Source: Actinomycetes bacterium
GTDB taxonomy: Bacteria > Actinomycetota > Coriobacteriia > Anaerosomatales > JAGXFU01
Direction: 5' to 3'
Assembly (NCBI GenBank): GCA_024637115.1
Contig: JAGXFU010000011.1
Span: 1 to 64,000, forward strand
DNA length: 64,000 nt
Positions 56,079 to 64,000 of the stretch are shown here, in pieces. The first letter of the stretch is position 1. Every line of letters begins with the position of its first letter. Position numbers and translations under genes: made by a program. The notes beneath the pieces were generated by a model. It did not search any database and was not told the origin of the DNA. It saw only the letters and a program-made list of their open reading frames with translations.

Positions 56079-57503
56079 ATGGAAAACTTCTTTAAGTTCA
56101 AGGAACGCGGGACAGATCTTAGAACTGAGGTAATTGCGGGAATCGCCACGTTCATGACGATGGCATACATCGTATTTGTGAACCCGGGGATTCTCTCGGC
56201 TGCTGGAGTTCCGTTCGCGGGTGCTGCTACCGCAACCGCACTCGGAGCGGCTCTGATGTGCCTGTGTATGGGCTTCATCACCAACCGCCCGTTCGCACTT
56301 GCCTCAGGCATGGGGCTCAATGCCGTCGTCACATTCTCGGTCATCGGCTTTGCGCAGTCGAACGTTCCGTGGCAAGTAGGCATGTCGGTGATCTTCGTTG
56401 AAGGAATCATCATCCTACTGCTCGTTCTCACGGGTCTTCGTGAAGCAGTCATGAATGCGATTCCTATGGATCTCAAGCGTGCTATCGGCGTGGGGATCGG
56501 ACTCTTCATCACGACGATCGGCCTCAACGAAGGTGGCTTCATTCGTCCTGCACCCATCACCCTTGTCGGACTCGGGGACTTCACAGAGCCCTACGTGTGG
56601 GTTTCACTCGTTGGGCTCTTTGCCATCCTCATCTTCATGGCGCTGCGTATTAAGGGCGACATTCTCTGGGGAATCCTCGTCGCGACCGTCGCAGCGCTCG
56701 CCTTGGGCGTAACCTCACTGCCCACAGCCATCATGAGCGCTCCTGACTTCTCAACGTTCCTGGCACCGTTTCAGACGCCCGAAGGCACAAGCTCGATCGC
56801 CCTTATGCAGATATTCACTCCAGCACTCTTGCTCATGGTCTTCGCAATCATGTTGACGGACTTCTTTGACACCATGGGCACGATTGTGGCGGTCGGTGAG
56901 CAAGCGGGCTTCGTGGAGAAAGATGGTAAGGTCCCCGGGATTCGCGGCCTGCTCACCATCGACTCGCTCGCAGCAATCGTCGGTGGGCTTTTTGGCGCAA
57001 GCTCGATCACCACATACATCGAGTCTGCTGCCGGAGTCGCGGAAGGCGGTCGTACCGGACTCACTGCCATCGTCACAGGTCTGCTGTTCGCCGTTGCGGC
57101 ATTCTTTGCGCCGATCATCGCCATGGTTGGCGGCGGCTACATCATCGCGAACGAGACACAGTACGCGAGCTACCTGGGCAGCGGTTTTCAGGCGCCTCCG
57201 GGTGACTACTACGTGTATCCGATCACCGCAGGTGCGCTGATCGTAGTCGGATTCCTCATGATGCGTACCGTGCGTGAGATTCCCTGGACGAACCTTGAGG
57301 AAGCGTTCCCTGCATTCCTCACAATCGTCGGCATTCCACTCACCTATAACATCAGCTACGGAATCGGCTTTGGCTTCATCAGTTATGTGCTGATCAAGGT
57401 CTTCCACAACAAGGCGCGTGAGGTTCATCCGTTGATGTGGTTCGTTGCCGTCGCATTTGGAATCACGTTCGTCTTGCCCGCAATTCAAAACATGATCGGC
57501 TAA
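56079..57503 (+). CDS. NCS2 permease, AzgA-type (guanine/hypoxanthine)
   Basis: A 474-residue, about 14-helix nucleobase carrier. ERGTDLRTEVIAGIATFMTMAYIVFVNPGIL at the start and GMGLNAVVTFSVI are typical of the AzgA/PbuG branch of NCS2 that imports guanine, hypoxanthine or adenine. ATG at 56079 with GGGAAGGG upstream; the in-frame GTG at 56016 has no site. Followed after 12 nt by a second NCS2 permease. Confidence 0.88.
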   Translation: MENFFKFKERGTDLRTEVIAGIATFMTMAYIVFVNPGILSAAGVPFAGAATATALGAALMCLCMGFITNRPFALASGMGLNAVVTFSVIGFAQSNVPWQVGMSVIFVEGIIILLLVLTGLREAVMNAIPMDLKRAIGVGIGLFITTIGLNEGGFIRPAPITLVGLGDFTEPYVWVSLVGLFAILIFMALRIKGDILWGILVATVAALALGVTSLPTAIMSAPDFSTFLAPFQTPEGTSSIALMQIFTPALLLMVFAIMLTDFFDTMGTIVAVGEQAGFVEKDGKVPGIRGLLTIDSLAAIVGGLFGASSITTYIESAAGVAEGGRTGLTAIVTGLLFAVAAFFAPIIAMVGGGYIIANETQYASYLGSGFQAPPGDYYVYPITAGALIVVGFLMMRTVREIPWTNLEEAFPAFLTIVGIPLTYNISYGIGFGFISYVLIKVFHNKAREVHPLMWFVAVAFGITFVLPAIQNMIG

Positions 57504-57515
57504 GGAAGGAGACCC

Positions 57516-58853
57516 ATGTCACAGCGCCCCATTGTTCAGACTGATGCCAAGCTGCCGCTGATTCAGGCGATACCGCTCGCGCTTCAGCACCTCATGGCCA
57601 TGTTTGGAGCCACTGTATTGGTGCCAATACTGACGGGGCTCGATCCTTCAGTAGCCATCATGACCTCTGGTGCGGGCACGATTCTCTATCTGATTCTCAC
57701 GAAGGGCAAGATTCCGAGTTTCCTGGGCTCATCCTTCGCGTTCATCGCGCCCATAGCCGCAGTGGCCGGCGTGACGAACGGGGTGGCAGATCCGGCCAAG
57801 ATCCCGTATGCGCTTGGCGGACTTGTCGTCGCTGGTCTCATCTATGTAGTCGTCGCAGGCATCATCAAGGCCTTTGGAACCAAGTGGCTCTATAAGCTGC
57901 TTCCGCCTGCGCTCGTTGGCTCAGTAGTCATCATCATCGGCCTGGGTCTTGCCGGCGTCGCTATCAAGATGTCGCTCTTCCAATACGCTGATCCTGCGAA
58001 CGGACTCGATTGGAACCTGGTGGCGGTCGCATCGATAACACTCGGTGCATGTATCGCGTTCTCAAGCTACTTCAAAGGCTTCGCGGCCACGATTCCCATT
58101 CTTCTTGGAATCATCGTTGGCTATATCGCAGCGATTCCGTTCGGCTTGGTGAACTTCCAGGGTGTTCTCGATGCCGCATGGGTGGGGCTGCCCACGCTCA
58201 CCATCGCCAAATTCGAGCCGTCCGCAATCATGCTCATCGCTCCTGTGGCTCTCGTTGTCATCATCGAGCATATCGGACACCTGCTCGTGATCAACGAGAT
58301 CACCGGCAAGGATTTCAACCCGCTGTTGCCGCAGTCTCTCATGGGTGACGGGCTGGCAACCTCATTGTCCGCTATGGTCGGAGGCACACCTTCGACCACA
58401 TACGCTGAGAACATCGGCGTCATGGCGGTCACACGCATCTATGCCGTGCAATTGTTCTGGTTCGCAGGTGCATTCGCCTTCATAATCGGCGGCTTTGTAC
58501 CCAAACTCGGCGCCCTGATCGCCAGCATCCCGACACCGGTGATGGGAGGCGTTTCGATCCTGCTGTTCGGACTGATCGCCGCATCCGGCCTTAGGATGTT
58601 GGTCGACAGTGGCATCGATTACAGCCACAGCCGCAATCTGATTCTCTCAAGCGTTGTACTGGTCCTGGGTATTGGTATGGAGGTCGGCGAGATCAAGATC
58701 CCGCTGGGCGACTACACGGTACCGGGAATGGCCCTTGCAACGGTCGTAGGCGTGATCCTGAACCTGATTCTGCCTTCTGAGAGCAAGGGACTTGCAGTCG
58801 ACTCGCCGGACTTTGGCGGGGAAATGCAAGCCGAAGCCGCAGAGTCAGCGTAA
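57516..58853 (+). CDS. NCS2 permease, UraA/uracil-xanthine type
   Basis: A 445-residue carrier of the other NCS2 branch: LPLIQAIPLALQHLMAMFGATVLVPILTG, FLGSSFAFIAPI and PSTTYAENIGVMAVTRIY are the UraA signatures, with the conserved Glu in IEHIGH. Probably uracil or xanthine. Together with the upstream AzgA-type gene it gives broad base salvage. Confidence 0.88.
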   Translation: MSQRPIVQTDAKLPLIQAIPLALQHLMAMFGATVLVPILTGLDPSVAIMTSGAGTILYLILTKGKIPSFLGSSFAFIAPIAAVAGVTNGVADPAKIPYALGGLVVAGLIYVVVAGIIKAFGTKWLYKLLPPALVGSVVIIIGLGLAGVAIKMSLFQYADPANGLDWNLVAVASITLGACIAFSSYFKGFAATIPILLGIIVGYIAAIPFGLVNFQGVLDAAWVGLPTLTIAKFEPSAIMLIAPVALVVIIEHIGHLLVINEITGKDFNPLLPQSLMGDGLATSLSAMVGGTPSTTYAENIGVMAVTRIYAVQLFWFAGAFAFIIGGFVPKLGALIASIPTPVMGGVSILLFGLIAASGLRMLVDSGIDYSHSRNLILSSVVLVLGIGMEVGEIKIPLGDYTVPGMALATVVGVILNLILPSESKGLAVDSPDFGGEMQAEAAESA

Positions 58854-59177
58854 TACCGAGTCGATACCGTATGTGGTGCCATCGGTAACGGAACAACCGT
58901 GGCGAAGCGTACGTGTTCGAGAAGCCGACCCCGGGCTGCGCCACGCGCGGTCCGGGGTCGCAGCGTTCTTAGCAGCTGCTCGCGAGAGATTGAGCAGATG
59001 TATCAGAGCGGCTCAGTATGCTGGTGTCGGCCGGACCGGGTCCCTCTCCAAGCACGCGCATACGCGCGATAATACATCTTATGTAAACTCCGATTGGGCT
59101 CTGCCACTTCCTCACTGTAGGTGCATGAGGAGTATCTGCACACGGCCGTCACGGCTCGAATCGCAGAGAGAGTCAGA
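58854..59177. other. 324-nt gap between convergent operons
   Basis: No gene seen. It contains a terminator at 58926-58960 and a short palindromic run TACATCTTATGTA near 59073-59085. The rest shows no recognised RNA. Confidence 0.55.
58926..58960. terminator. Two-way terminator between uraA-type permease and the minus-strand operon
   Basis: CGACCCCGG (58926-58934) with CCGGGGTCG (58952-58960), 9 bp, 17-nt loop, followed by CAGCGTTCTT. Located between convergent genes. Confidence 0.7.
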
Positions 59178-59486
59178 CTATGGGAGGTCTGAAAGGTATC
59201 GCTCCTCGAACATGGACTTGGTCAACTCGGAGAGATCCTCGGTGATTGCCTCAAGCGCTTCGTGTGCAGCCTCAGAAGACTCGTAGCTCGCAATGCGGGC
59301 AGCGACTTCCTCATCATCGATCAGGATAGCTTCAAGCGCCCAGGACTCACCCTCGCGCACCTTTTGCTTTGGTGGTTCGCGATAGAGGATATCGTCTCGC
59401 CACTCGAGATCCGGCTCGTCGCTCTCGTCGAGCCGAGTCACACGAAGTCGATAGAAGTCTGTGGCACTACCAATAATCTTGCTCAC
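59178..59486 (-). CDS. Small hypothetical protein
   Basis: A 102-residue acidic protein (SKIIGSATDFYRLRVTRLDE, then REPPKQKVREGESWALEAILIDDEEVAARIASYESSEAAHEA), not recognised. GTG at 59486 with GGAGG 7 nt upstream is chosen over longer starts. Likely last gene of the minus-strand run. Confidence 0.55.
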   Translation of the reverse strand: MSKIIGSATDFYRLRVTRLDESDEPDLEWRDDILYREPPKQKVREGESWALEAILIDDEEVAARIASYESSEAAHEALEAITEDLSELTKSMFEERYLSDLP

Positions 59487-59508
59487 GTCTGTACCTCCGT
59501 CCCGTGCG

Positions 59509-59928
59509 CTACTGCTGAACGCGAGTGTACTGAGTGCTCGCTGACACATATCCAACGGTGCCGTCGGAGTCCTTCACTTTGTGCCAACCATTCTCTGTGG
59601 AAATCAATTCCAACTTCTCGCCCTCATCCAGACCCCCGATGCGGTCCGCACCGCCGGATGGCTCTTTACGGAAGTTGAGACCGTCGATGAGAACGACGAT
59701 AATCGAAGGCGATGCGCCTTCAGGGGCAGCCTCAGTCGAGGGTGTTGACTCCCCCGTCGCGTCCTCCCCCTCGGGAGTCACGGTCGCGGTGGTCTCGACC
59801 CCGGGCACGTCAGAGACGGCGCTACCTCCCCCCCGATAGTCCAGTATCCACGCGAACACCATGAAGAAGACGATTGAGAGTACAGCGAGGCCGAGTATCG
59901 CTCGAATTGGACGCAGACTTCTGTTCAT
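59509..59928 (-). CDS. Membrane-anchored SH3b-domain protein
   Basis: A 139-residue protein: one membrane helix (about 9-28, RAILGLAVLSIVFFMVFAWIL), a Gly/Glu/Thr/Pro linker, then a bacterial SH3 domain (about 77-135, GLNFRKEPSGGADRIGGLDEGEKLELI, WHKVKDSDGTVGYV). Such domains often bind peptidoglycan. It overlaps the upstream gene by 4 nt. Confidence 0.75.
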   Translation of the reverse strand: MNRSLRPIRAILGLAVLSIVFFMVFAWILDYRGGGSAVSDVPGVETTATVTPEGEDATGESTPSTEAAPEGASPSIIVVLIDGLNFRKEPSGGADRIGGLDEGEKLELISTENGWHKVKDSDGTVGYVSASTQYTRVQQ

Positions 59929-60491
59929 ATGTAGAGCCCTCCGCCGTAGACAGACGCATCCTCAACGCCGTATTCCTCGCTCACATCATCGACCCAGCGA
60001 TCAGCTTCGACAGTCTGGGCGACTACACGAGTCAGATTAATCTCACTCAACGCTCCTAAAACGGCCTCTGCGCTCATCTCATCTGTGACACGCGATGCTT
60101 CCTCGGCAATCACATACGCTGCATCGGCAAGTTCATCGGCCACTCGCACGAGGCGTGAAGGCAGCGGTCGCGTATCCAGTTCATCTCGAACAAGCAGCAT
60201 CTGGGCGGTGATTTCGGCAAGCGTTCGACGATCGGGCGAATTCGGCTGATAGGCAAAGTCCACAAGCGCTTCATCGGGCTCGTCAACGAGATGGCGAATC
60301 ACCGTCTCGAGAGTCCGGCGAGAGGCCCTGATGCTCTCCCTGCGACCAATGAGAGTCACAAGATAGCGACGAACCACGAGCTTTCGGCCGAGTGCGAACC
60401 ACAGCACGATCGATATCACCACAAGCAGCAATACGGATCCCGCGGTAACAAGCGCCCACATGGGAATCGTTTCCAAATCTGGCACGCACAC
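59925..60491 (-). CDS. Hypothetical single-pass membrane protein
   Basis: A 188-residue protein with a membrane helix near residues 11-34 (MWALVTAGSVLLLVVISIVLWF), then a basic and helical cytoplasmic part (RRTLETVIRHLVDEPDEALVDF). I do not know a family. It starts 27 nt after paaK. Confidence 0.6.
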   Translation of the reverse strand: MCVPDLETIPMWALVTAGSVLLLVVISIVLWFALGRKLVVRRYLVTLIGRRESIRASRRTLETVIRHLVDEPDEALVDFAYQPNSPDRRTLAEITAQMLLVRDELDTRPLPSRLVRVADELADAAYVIAEEASRVTDEMSAEAVLGALSEINLTRVVAQTVEADRWVDDVSEEYGVEDASVYGGGLYI

Positions 60492-60518
60492 GCTCCTTCC
60501 CGATACGTCGCGGAAGGA

Positions 60519-61829
60519 TCAGCATCCTTCCCGGTTATCAAGTACCCGCTTGGCCTTACCTGCAGTCCGTTCTATCGTACCCGGTTCAACAAGTGTGACC
60601 TTGACGTTCAGGCCGATCACTGCGTGAAGCCGTTCCGCAACATGGCGGATGAACGCCTGCATATCAGCCATGATATCGGAAAAGACTTCCTCTGCTACCT
60701 CGATGCGCACTTCGATGTCATCCATCCCGTGCTTTCTGTCTACAACAATGAGGTAATGTGGCCTGATTTGCTCGATCTTGAACAACACGTCCTCTATCTG
60801 GCTCGGGAAGATGTTCACCCCGCGAATGATGAGCATGTCGTCAGTGCGCTGTCTCACCTTCTCCATGCGGGCAAGGGTTCTTCCGCACTCACACGGATCG
60901 CAGTGGATGCGGGTGATGTCGTGGGTGCGGTACCTGAGCACGGGAAACGCCTCTTTCGTCAGCGGCGTGATCACGAGCTCTCCCGCAGCTCCGGAGGGAA
61001 GCACCTCTCCTGTGGCGGGATCGACGATCTCGCACAGGAAATGGTCCTCGTTGATGTGCAGCCCACACTGACACTCGCACTCTCCGGACACGCCCGGGCC
61101 CATGACTTCCGAGAGTCCATAGTTATCGGTGACCCTGATGTGAAGCTTCTCTTCGATCTCCTTGCGGGCCGCCTCAGAGCACGGCTCTGCGCCGAACAGA
61201 CCAAGTCTGAGAGGCAGCGAGGCGAAATCCACCCCGATCTTCTGCCCTACTTCGGCCATGTAGAGCGCGTATGAAGGCGTGGACACGAGCACTGTGGTAT
61301 CGAAATCCTGCATCATCATCAGGTGCCGCTCTGTGTTACCGGCGCTTGCCGGGATCACCGTGGCGCCACATCGCTCAAGACCATAGTGCATGCCGAATCC
61401 ACCCGTGAACATTCCGTACCCGAACGCCATCTGCGCACGATCAGCACGACCCACACCGGCAGCACTCGCCACCCGCGCAGTCAATTCGGTCCAGGTCGCG
61501 ATATCTCCTTTGGTGTATCCAACGACGATCGGCTTTCCGGTCGTCCCTGAGCTTGAGTGAATTCGCACGACATCGTCGAGCGGCACCGCAAACAATCCGA
61601 AGGGATAGGTGTCACGCATCGTCGCCTTGTCAGTGAATGGAAGACGAGCAACATCGGCAAGGGTCTTGATGTCCTTTGGTCGAACGCCCGCAGCAGCAAG
61701 CGCGCCTTTGTAGTATGGCACCCGGTCGTAAACCCACGAGACGGTGGCCTGCAATCGCCTGAGCTGCAACTCGCGCAGCTTCTCCTGCGGCATACTCTCA
61801 TATTCAGCATTCCAGATCGCCACGCGCAA
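60519..61829 (-). CDS. paaK: Phenylacetate-CoA ligase
   Basis: A 436-residue ANL-superfamily enzyme that makes aryl-acetyl-CoA from arylacetates. P-loop HSSSGTTGKPIVVGYT, GVSGECECQCGLHINEDHF and YRTHDITRI are PaaK signatures, with RTDDMLIIRGVNIFPSQIE in the C-terminal domain. Start TTG 61829 (right after the livF stop) or GTG 61823. The product may detoxify or salvage aromatic amino-acid fermentation acids. Confidence 0.88.
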   Translation of the reverse strand: MRVAIWNAEYESMPQEKLRELQLRRLQATVSWVYDRVPYYKGALAAAGVRPKDIKTLADVARLPFTDKATMRDTYPFGLFAVPLDDVVRIHSSSGTTGKPIVVGYTKGDIATWTELTARVASAAGVGRADRAQMAFGYGMFTGGFGMHYGLERCGATVIPASAGNTERHLMMMQDFDTTVLVSTPSYALYMAEVGQKIGVDFASLPLRLGLFGAEPCSEAARKEIEEKLHIRVTDNYGLSEVMGPGVSGECECQCGLHINEDHFLCEIVDPATGEVLPSGAAGELVITPLTKEAFPVLRYRTHDITRIHCDPCECGRTLARMEKVRQRTDDMLIIRGVNIFPSQIEDVLFKIEQIRPHYLIVVDRKHGMDDIEVRIEVAEEVFSDIMADMQAFIRHVAERLHAVIGLNVKVTLVEPGTIERTAGKAKRVLDNREGC

Positions 61830-62588
61830 TCAGCCCCCTAGCTCGGTGTCAGCCCGTGCATCATTCGGACCGTTCCAACCGCCCAAATAGATCAGACGGA
61901 CATCGTCATTAGCGAGTAGCGCTGTCGAGGATCCCTCGAGCGCCACTCGACCTGTGCGCATCACGTAACCTCGGTCTGCATGTTTGAGCGCAAGCCGCGC
62001 GTCTTGTTCAACCAGCAGGATCGTCATTCCGCTCGCACGCAAGACGTCGAGTGCCGCAAATATCTCTGAAATGACTCGCGGCGCAAGGCCGAGCGAGGGT
62101 TCATCGAGCAGCAGCAGACGAGGATTCGACATCAAGGCCCGCCCCACGGCGAGCATCTGCTGTTCCCCGCCCGAGAGCGTGGCCGCACTCTGGGTCCGCC
62201 GCTCAGAGAGAACGGGAAAGAGCTCGCACACGCGTGACATCGCAGCTGCCCCCTCCCCTCTGCGGCTGGCGTAGGCTCCCAGTTCGAGATTCTCTTCGAC
62301 ACTCATTGCGCCGAACAGCAACCTGCCTTCAGGCACCAGCGCAACGCCGGACCGAACGGCCTTCTCGGGGCTGATGTTCGAGATGTCACGATCCCCGAAG
62401 ACGACACGCCCTTCCCACGGGCTGACCATGCCTACAATGCTCTTGAGCAGGGTGGACTTCCCCGCCCCGTTGGCTCCAATGACCGTTACGAGCTCTCCAC
62501 GATCAACCCGCAGGCTCACGCCGCGAAGGACCTCAACGTGGCCATAGCCAGCATGCAATTCCTCTACCTGAAGCACCGTGTCAGACAT
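61830..62588 (-). CDS. livF: Branched-chain amino acid ABC transporter ATPase LivF
   Basis: A 252-residue ATPase. Walker A GANGAGKSTLLK, signature LSGGEQQML, Walker B LLLLDEPSLGL. ATG at 62588 overlaps the livG stop. Part of a liv cluster. Confidence 0.93.
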   Translation of the reverse strand: MSDTVLQVEELHAGYGHVEVLRGVSLRVDRGELVTVIGANGAGKSTLLKSIVGMVSPWEGRVVFGDRDISNISPEKAVRSGVALVPEGRLLFGAMSVEENLELGAYASRRGEGAAAMSRVCELFPVLSERRTQSAATLSGGEQQMLAVGRALMSNPRLLLLDEPSLGLAPRVISEIFAALDVLRASGMTILLVEQDARLALKHADRGYVMRTGRVALEGSSTALLANDDVRLIYLGGWNGPNDARADTELGG

Positions 62589-63354
62589 CCTCGGGGTCCT
62601 CCTCGCCGAGATACGCACGAATGACCTCAGGGTCCTTCTGGATCAGCCGAGGAGGTCCTTCGGCAATCTTGCAGCCGCGGTCGAGAACCACAATCTGATC
62701 GGAAACCTCCATAACGAGTCCCATGTCGTGCTCAACGACCACCAACGTCGCCCCATGATCTCGGATGCGATACAGCGCGTGCGCGAGCGCTTCAGTCTCT
62801 GAGTTGTTGAGGCCGGCGGCAGGCTCATCGAGAAGCATCAGATGCGGCTGTGTTGCGAGAGCTCGGGCAATCTCGAGTAATCGTCGCAGGCCATGAGGCA
62901 TATCAGCCGCAGGTGCGTCCCTCCACTCCTCGAGTCCAACGAGCCGCAGCAGCCGATCGGCATCCTCGGCAGCGAGCCGCTCTTCTTTGACGGTCCATGG
63001 CAAACGAAGCGCAGTCGAGACAAAGCCCGCGCGCGTTTTGGCATGGCATCCGACCATCACGTTCTCCCGCGCACTCATTTCTTCAAACAGTTGCGTGTTC
63101 TGAAACGTGCGAGCGACTCCGGCGCGAACGACTCGATCCGGACGCATTCCCACGAGTTCGCGTCCCGCGAATGTGACGGTTCCCGCGTCGGGACTGTCGA
63201 ATCCGGTCAAGCAGTTGAACAGCGTTGACTTCCCCGCGCCGTTTGGCCCGATGACCGCGCATATCTCGCCTTCCGGAACGTTGAACGAGACATTATCAAC
63301 GGCAGTGAGACCGCCAAAACGTCGGGTAACCTCTCGTACCTCCAGTAGGCTCAC
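62581..63354 (-). CDS. livG: Branched-chain amino acid ABC transporter ATPase LivG
   Basis: A 257-residue ATPase, Walker A GPNGAGKSTLFN and Walker B LMLLDEPAAGLNNSE. The usual signature LPYGQQRRLEIARAL reads MPHGLRRLLEIARAL here, losing the Gln after Gly. The GTG start overlaps the livM stop. Confidence 0.92.
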   Translation of the reverse strand: MSLLEVREVTRRFGGLTAVDNVSFNVPEGEICAVIGPNGAGKSTLFNCLTGFDSPDAGTVTFAGRELVGMRPDRVVRAGVARTFQNTQLFEEMSARENVMVGCHAKTRAGFVSTALRLPWTVKEERLAAEDADRLLRLVGLEEWRDAPAADMPHGLRRLLEIARALATQPHLMLLDEPAAGLNNSETEALAHALYRIRDHGATLVVVEHDMGLVMEVSDQIVVLDRGCKIAEGPPRLIQKDPEVIRAYLGEEDPEDV

Positions 63355-64000
63355 GCCTCATCACCTCGCTGCCCCGTCCCCGAATCGGATCCGCTCGGTT
63401 CAACTACGCCACGACGGAGCAACCCGAGAACTCTTCGTCCGGCACCGGCGATTCCTTCAGGAAGGAACAAGACAACAAGAATGATCACGAGCGCATAGAT
63501 GTCGACTTCCCAGTCCTGCACCACCGCGAGGATATCTCGGGAGAGACCCGGAAGGACGATGTCAGGAAAGGAGACGAGTGTCAGCAGGATCGCTGCAGCA
63601 GCCGGTCCGGCCAGCGATCGAGTCCCGCCAAGCACCGCCATCGCAACGAGCACTACCGAGAAGTGGAACGTGAACGTCGAGGGCGAAACGAATCCAACGG
63701 TCGCTGCGTAAAGTGACCCCGCAACTCCTGCAAACACTGCGGAGATCACGAATACGCGCACCTTCAACCCCACGAGATCCACACCCGATGCCATCGCACC
63801 GAGTTCTGAACCGTGCAAAGCTCGCATTGAACGTCCAGGTCGTCCTGAGACGATGTTGTAGGAGATCATGATCGCAAGTGCCGCAACGCCCCAGACGAGC
63901 CAGTAGATGCTCTGTGGTGTTGCAAACACAAACGACCCAAGAGAGGGCAGCGGTATTCCGGAGAAGCCGTCGGGGCCACCGGTGATGGAGCTCGCTTCAA
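63351..64000 (-). CDS. livM: Branched-chain amino acid ABC transporter permease LivM (cut by window end)
   Basis: At least 215 residues of a LivM permease; the N-terminal part lies beyond base 64000. The visible frame reads ITGGPDGFSGIP at the start of the window part, SGRPGRSMRALHGSE, the EAA-like region, and several membrane helices, ending with LFLPEGIAGAGRRV. A GTG at 63929 is internal, not the start. Its stop overlaps livG. Confidence 0.92.
   Translation of the reverse strand, partial: EASSITGGPDGFSGIPLPSLGSFVFATPQSIYWLVWGVAALAIMISYNIVSGRPGRSMRALHGSELGAMASGVDLVGLKVRVFVISAVFAGVAGSLYAATVGFVSPSTFTFHFSVVLVAMAVLGGTRSLAGPAAAAILLTLVSFPDIVLPGLSRDILAVVQDWEVDIYALVIILVVLFLPEGIAGAGRRVLGLLRRGVVEPSGSDSGTGQRGDEA

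Noticed and set aside
1-64000. CRISPR arrays or insertion sequences
   Set aside because: No direct repeats with regular spacing and no transposase were seen.

Overview
The window looks like one end of an assembled contig from an anaerobic, moderately GC-rich Gram-positive bacterium. I infer an actinobacterium of the Coriobacteriia type. The supporting signs are a Firmicutes/Actinobacteria-type SOS box (CGAAC-N4-GTTCG) before recA and lexA, a strictly anaerobic ribonucleotide reductase (nrdD/nrdG), SpoVS, RNases J and Y together, the DapL aminotransferase route to diaminopimelate, many GTG/TTG starts and tightly overlapping genes. The taxon is an inference. Bases 1-29 are not biological: they match the Illumina Nextera/Tn5 read-1 adapter, so base 30 is the first genomic base.

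Layout. (a) 30-8330, accessory: a small conserved protein, then a translationally coupled trio (LicC-like cytidylyltransferase, HisC-like PLP enzyme, PssA-like CDP-alcohol phosphotransferase) that probably makes an amino-alcohol lipid head group, then VOC and methyltransferase genes, an orphan membrane protein, an apparently frameshifted small membrane gene, a TIGR03987-type protein, a DMT transporter and a truncated GNAT gene. (b) 8287-10806: a second DMT transporter (minus strand) and citrate synthase. (c) 10854-21749: the translation/RNA operons rimP-nusA-ylxR-infB-rbfA-nrnA-truB-ribF-(small membrane protein), then rpsO and pnp with good promoters, terminators and a structured pnp leader. 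(d) 21890-32946: M16 peptidase, dapB, lysC, a DHFR/RibD-like reductase, dapA, rnj, uppP, ftsK, rodZ-like, yajQ. (e) 32961-38493: rimO, pgsA, cinA, thpR, recA (with an SOS box inside its promoter), recX. (f) 38803-46485: rny, an unexplained GHKL ATPase, spoVS, a PHP phosphoesterase, miaB, a MEMO-AMMECR1 fusion, miaA. (g) 46529-50023: dapF, dapL, hflX. (h) 50047-55928: lexA divergent from a YneA-like LysM gene with three SOS boxes, then nrdR with two NrdR boxes, nrdD, a glutaredoxin-like protein, nrdG, dut, NUDIX. (i) 56079-58853: two NCS2 nucleobase permeases. (j) 59178-64000, minus strand: livM (cut by the window end), livG, livF, paaK and three small unknown genes in one run.

Much of 10961-51282 follows the order known from Bacillus subtilis (rimP to pnp, M16, dap genes, rnj, ftsK, ymfM/rodZ, pgsA, cinA, recA, rny, spoVS, miaB, miaA, hflX, lexA-yneA), so this is an old chromosomal backbone. 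The most novel items are the trio at 879-3456, the GHKL ATPase in the position ymdB holds in Bacillus, a Cys3His tail on NusA, and several RNA leaders. No CRISPR array, insertion sequence, tRNA or rRNA was seen.
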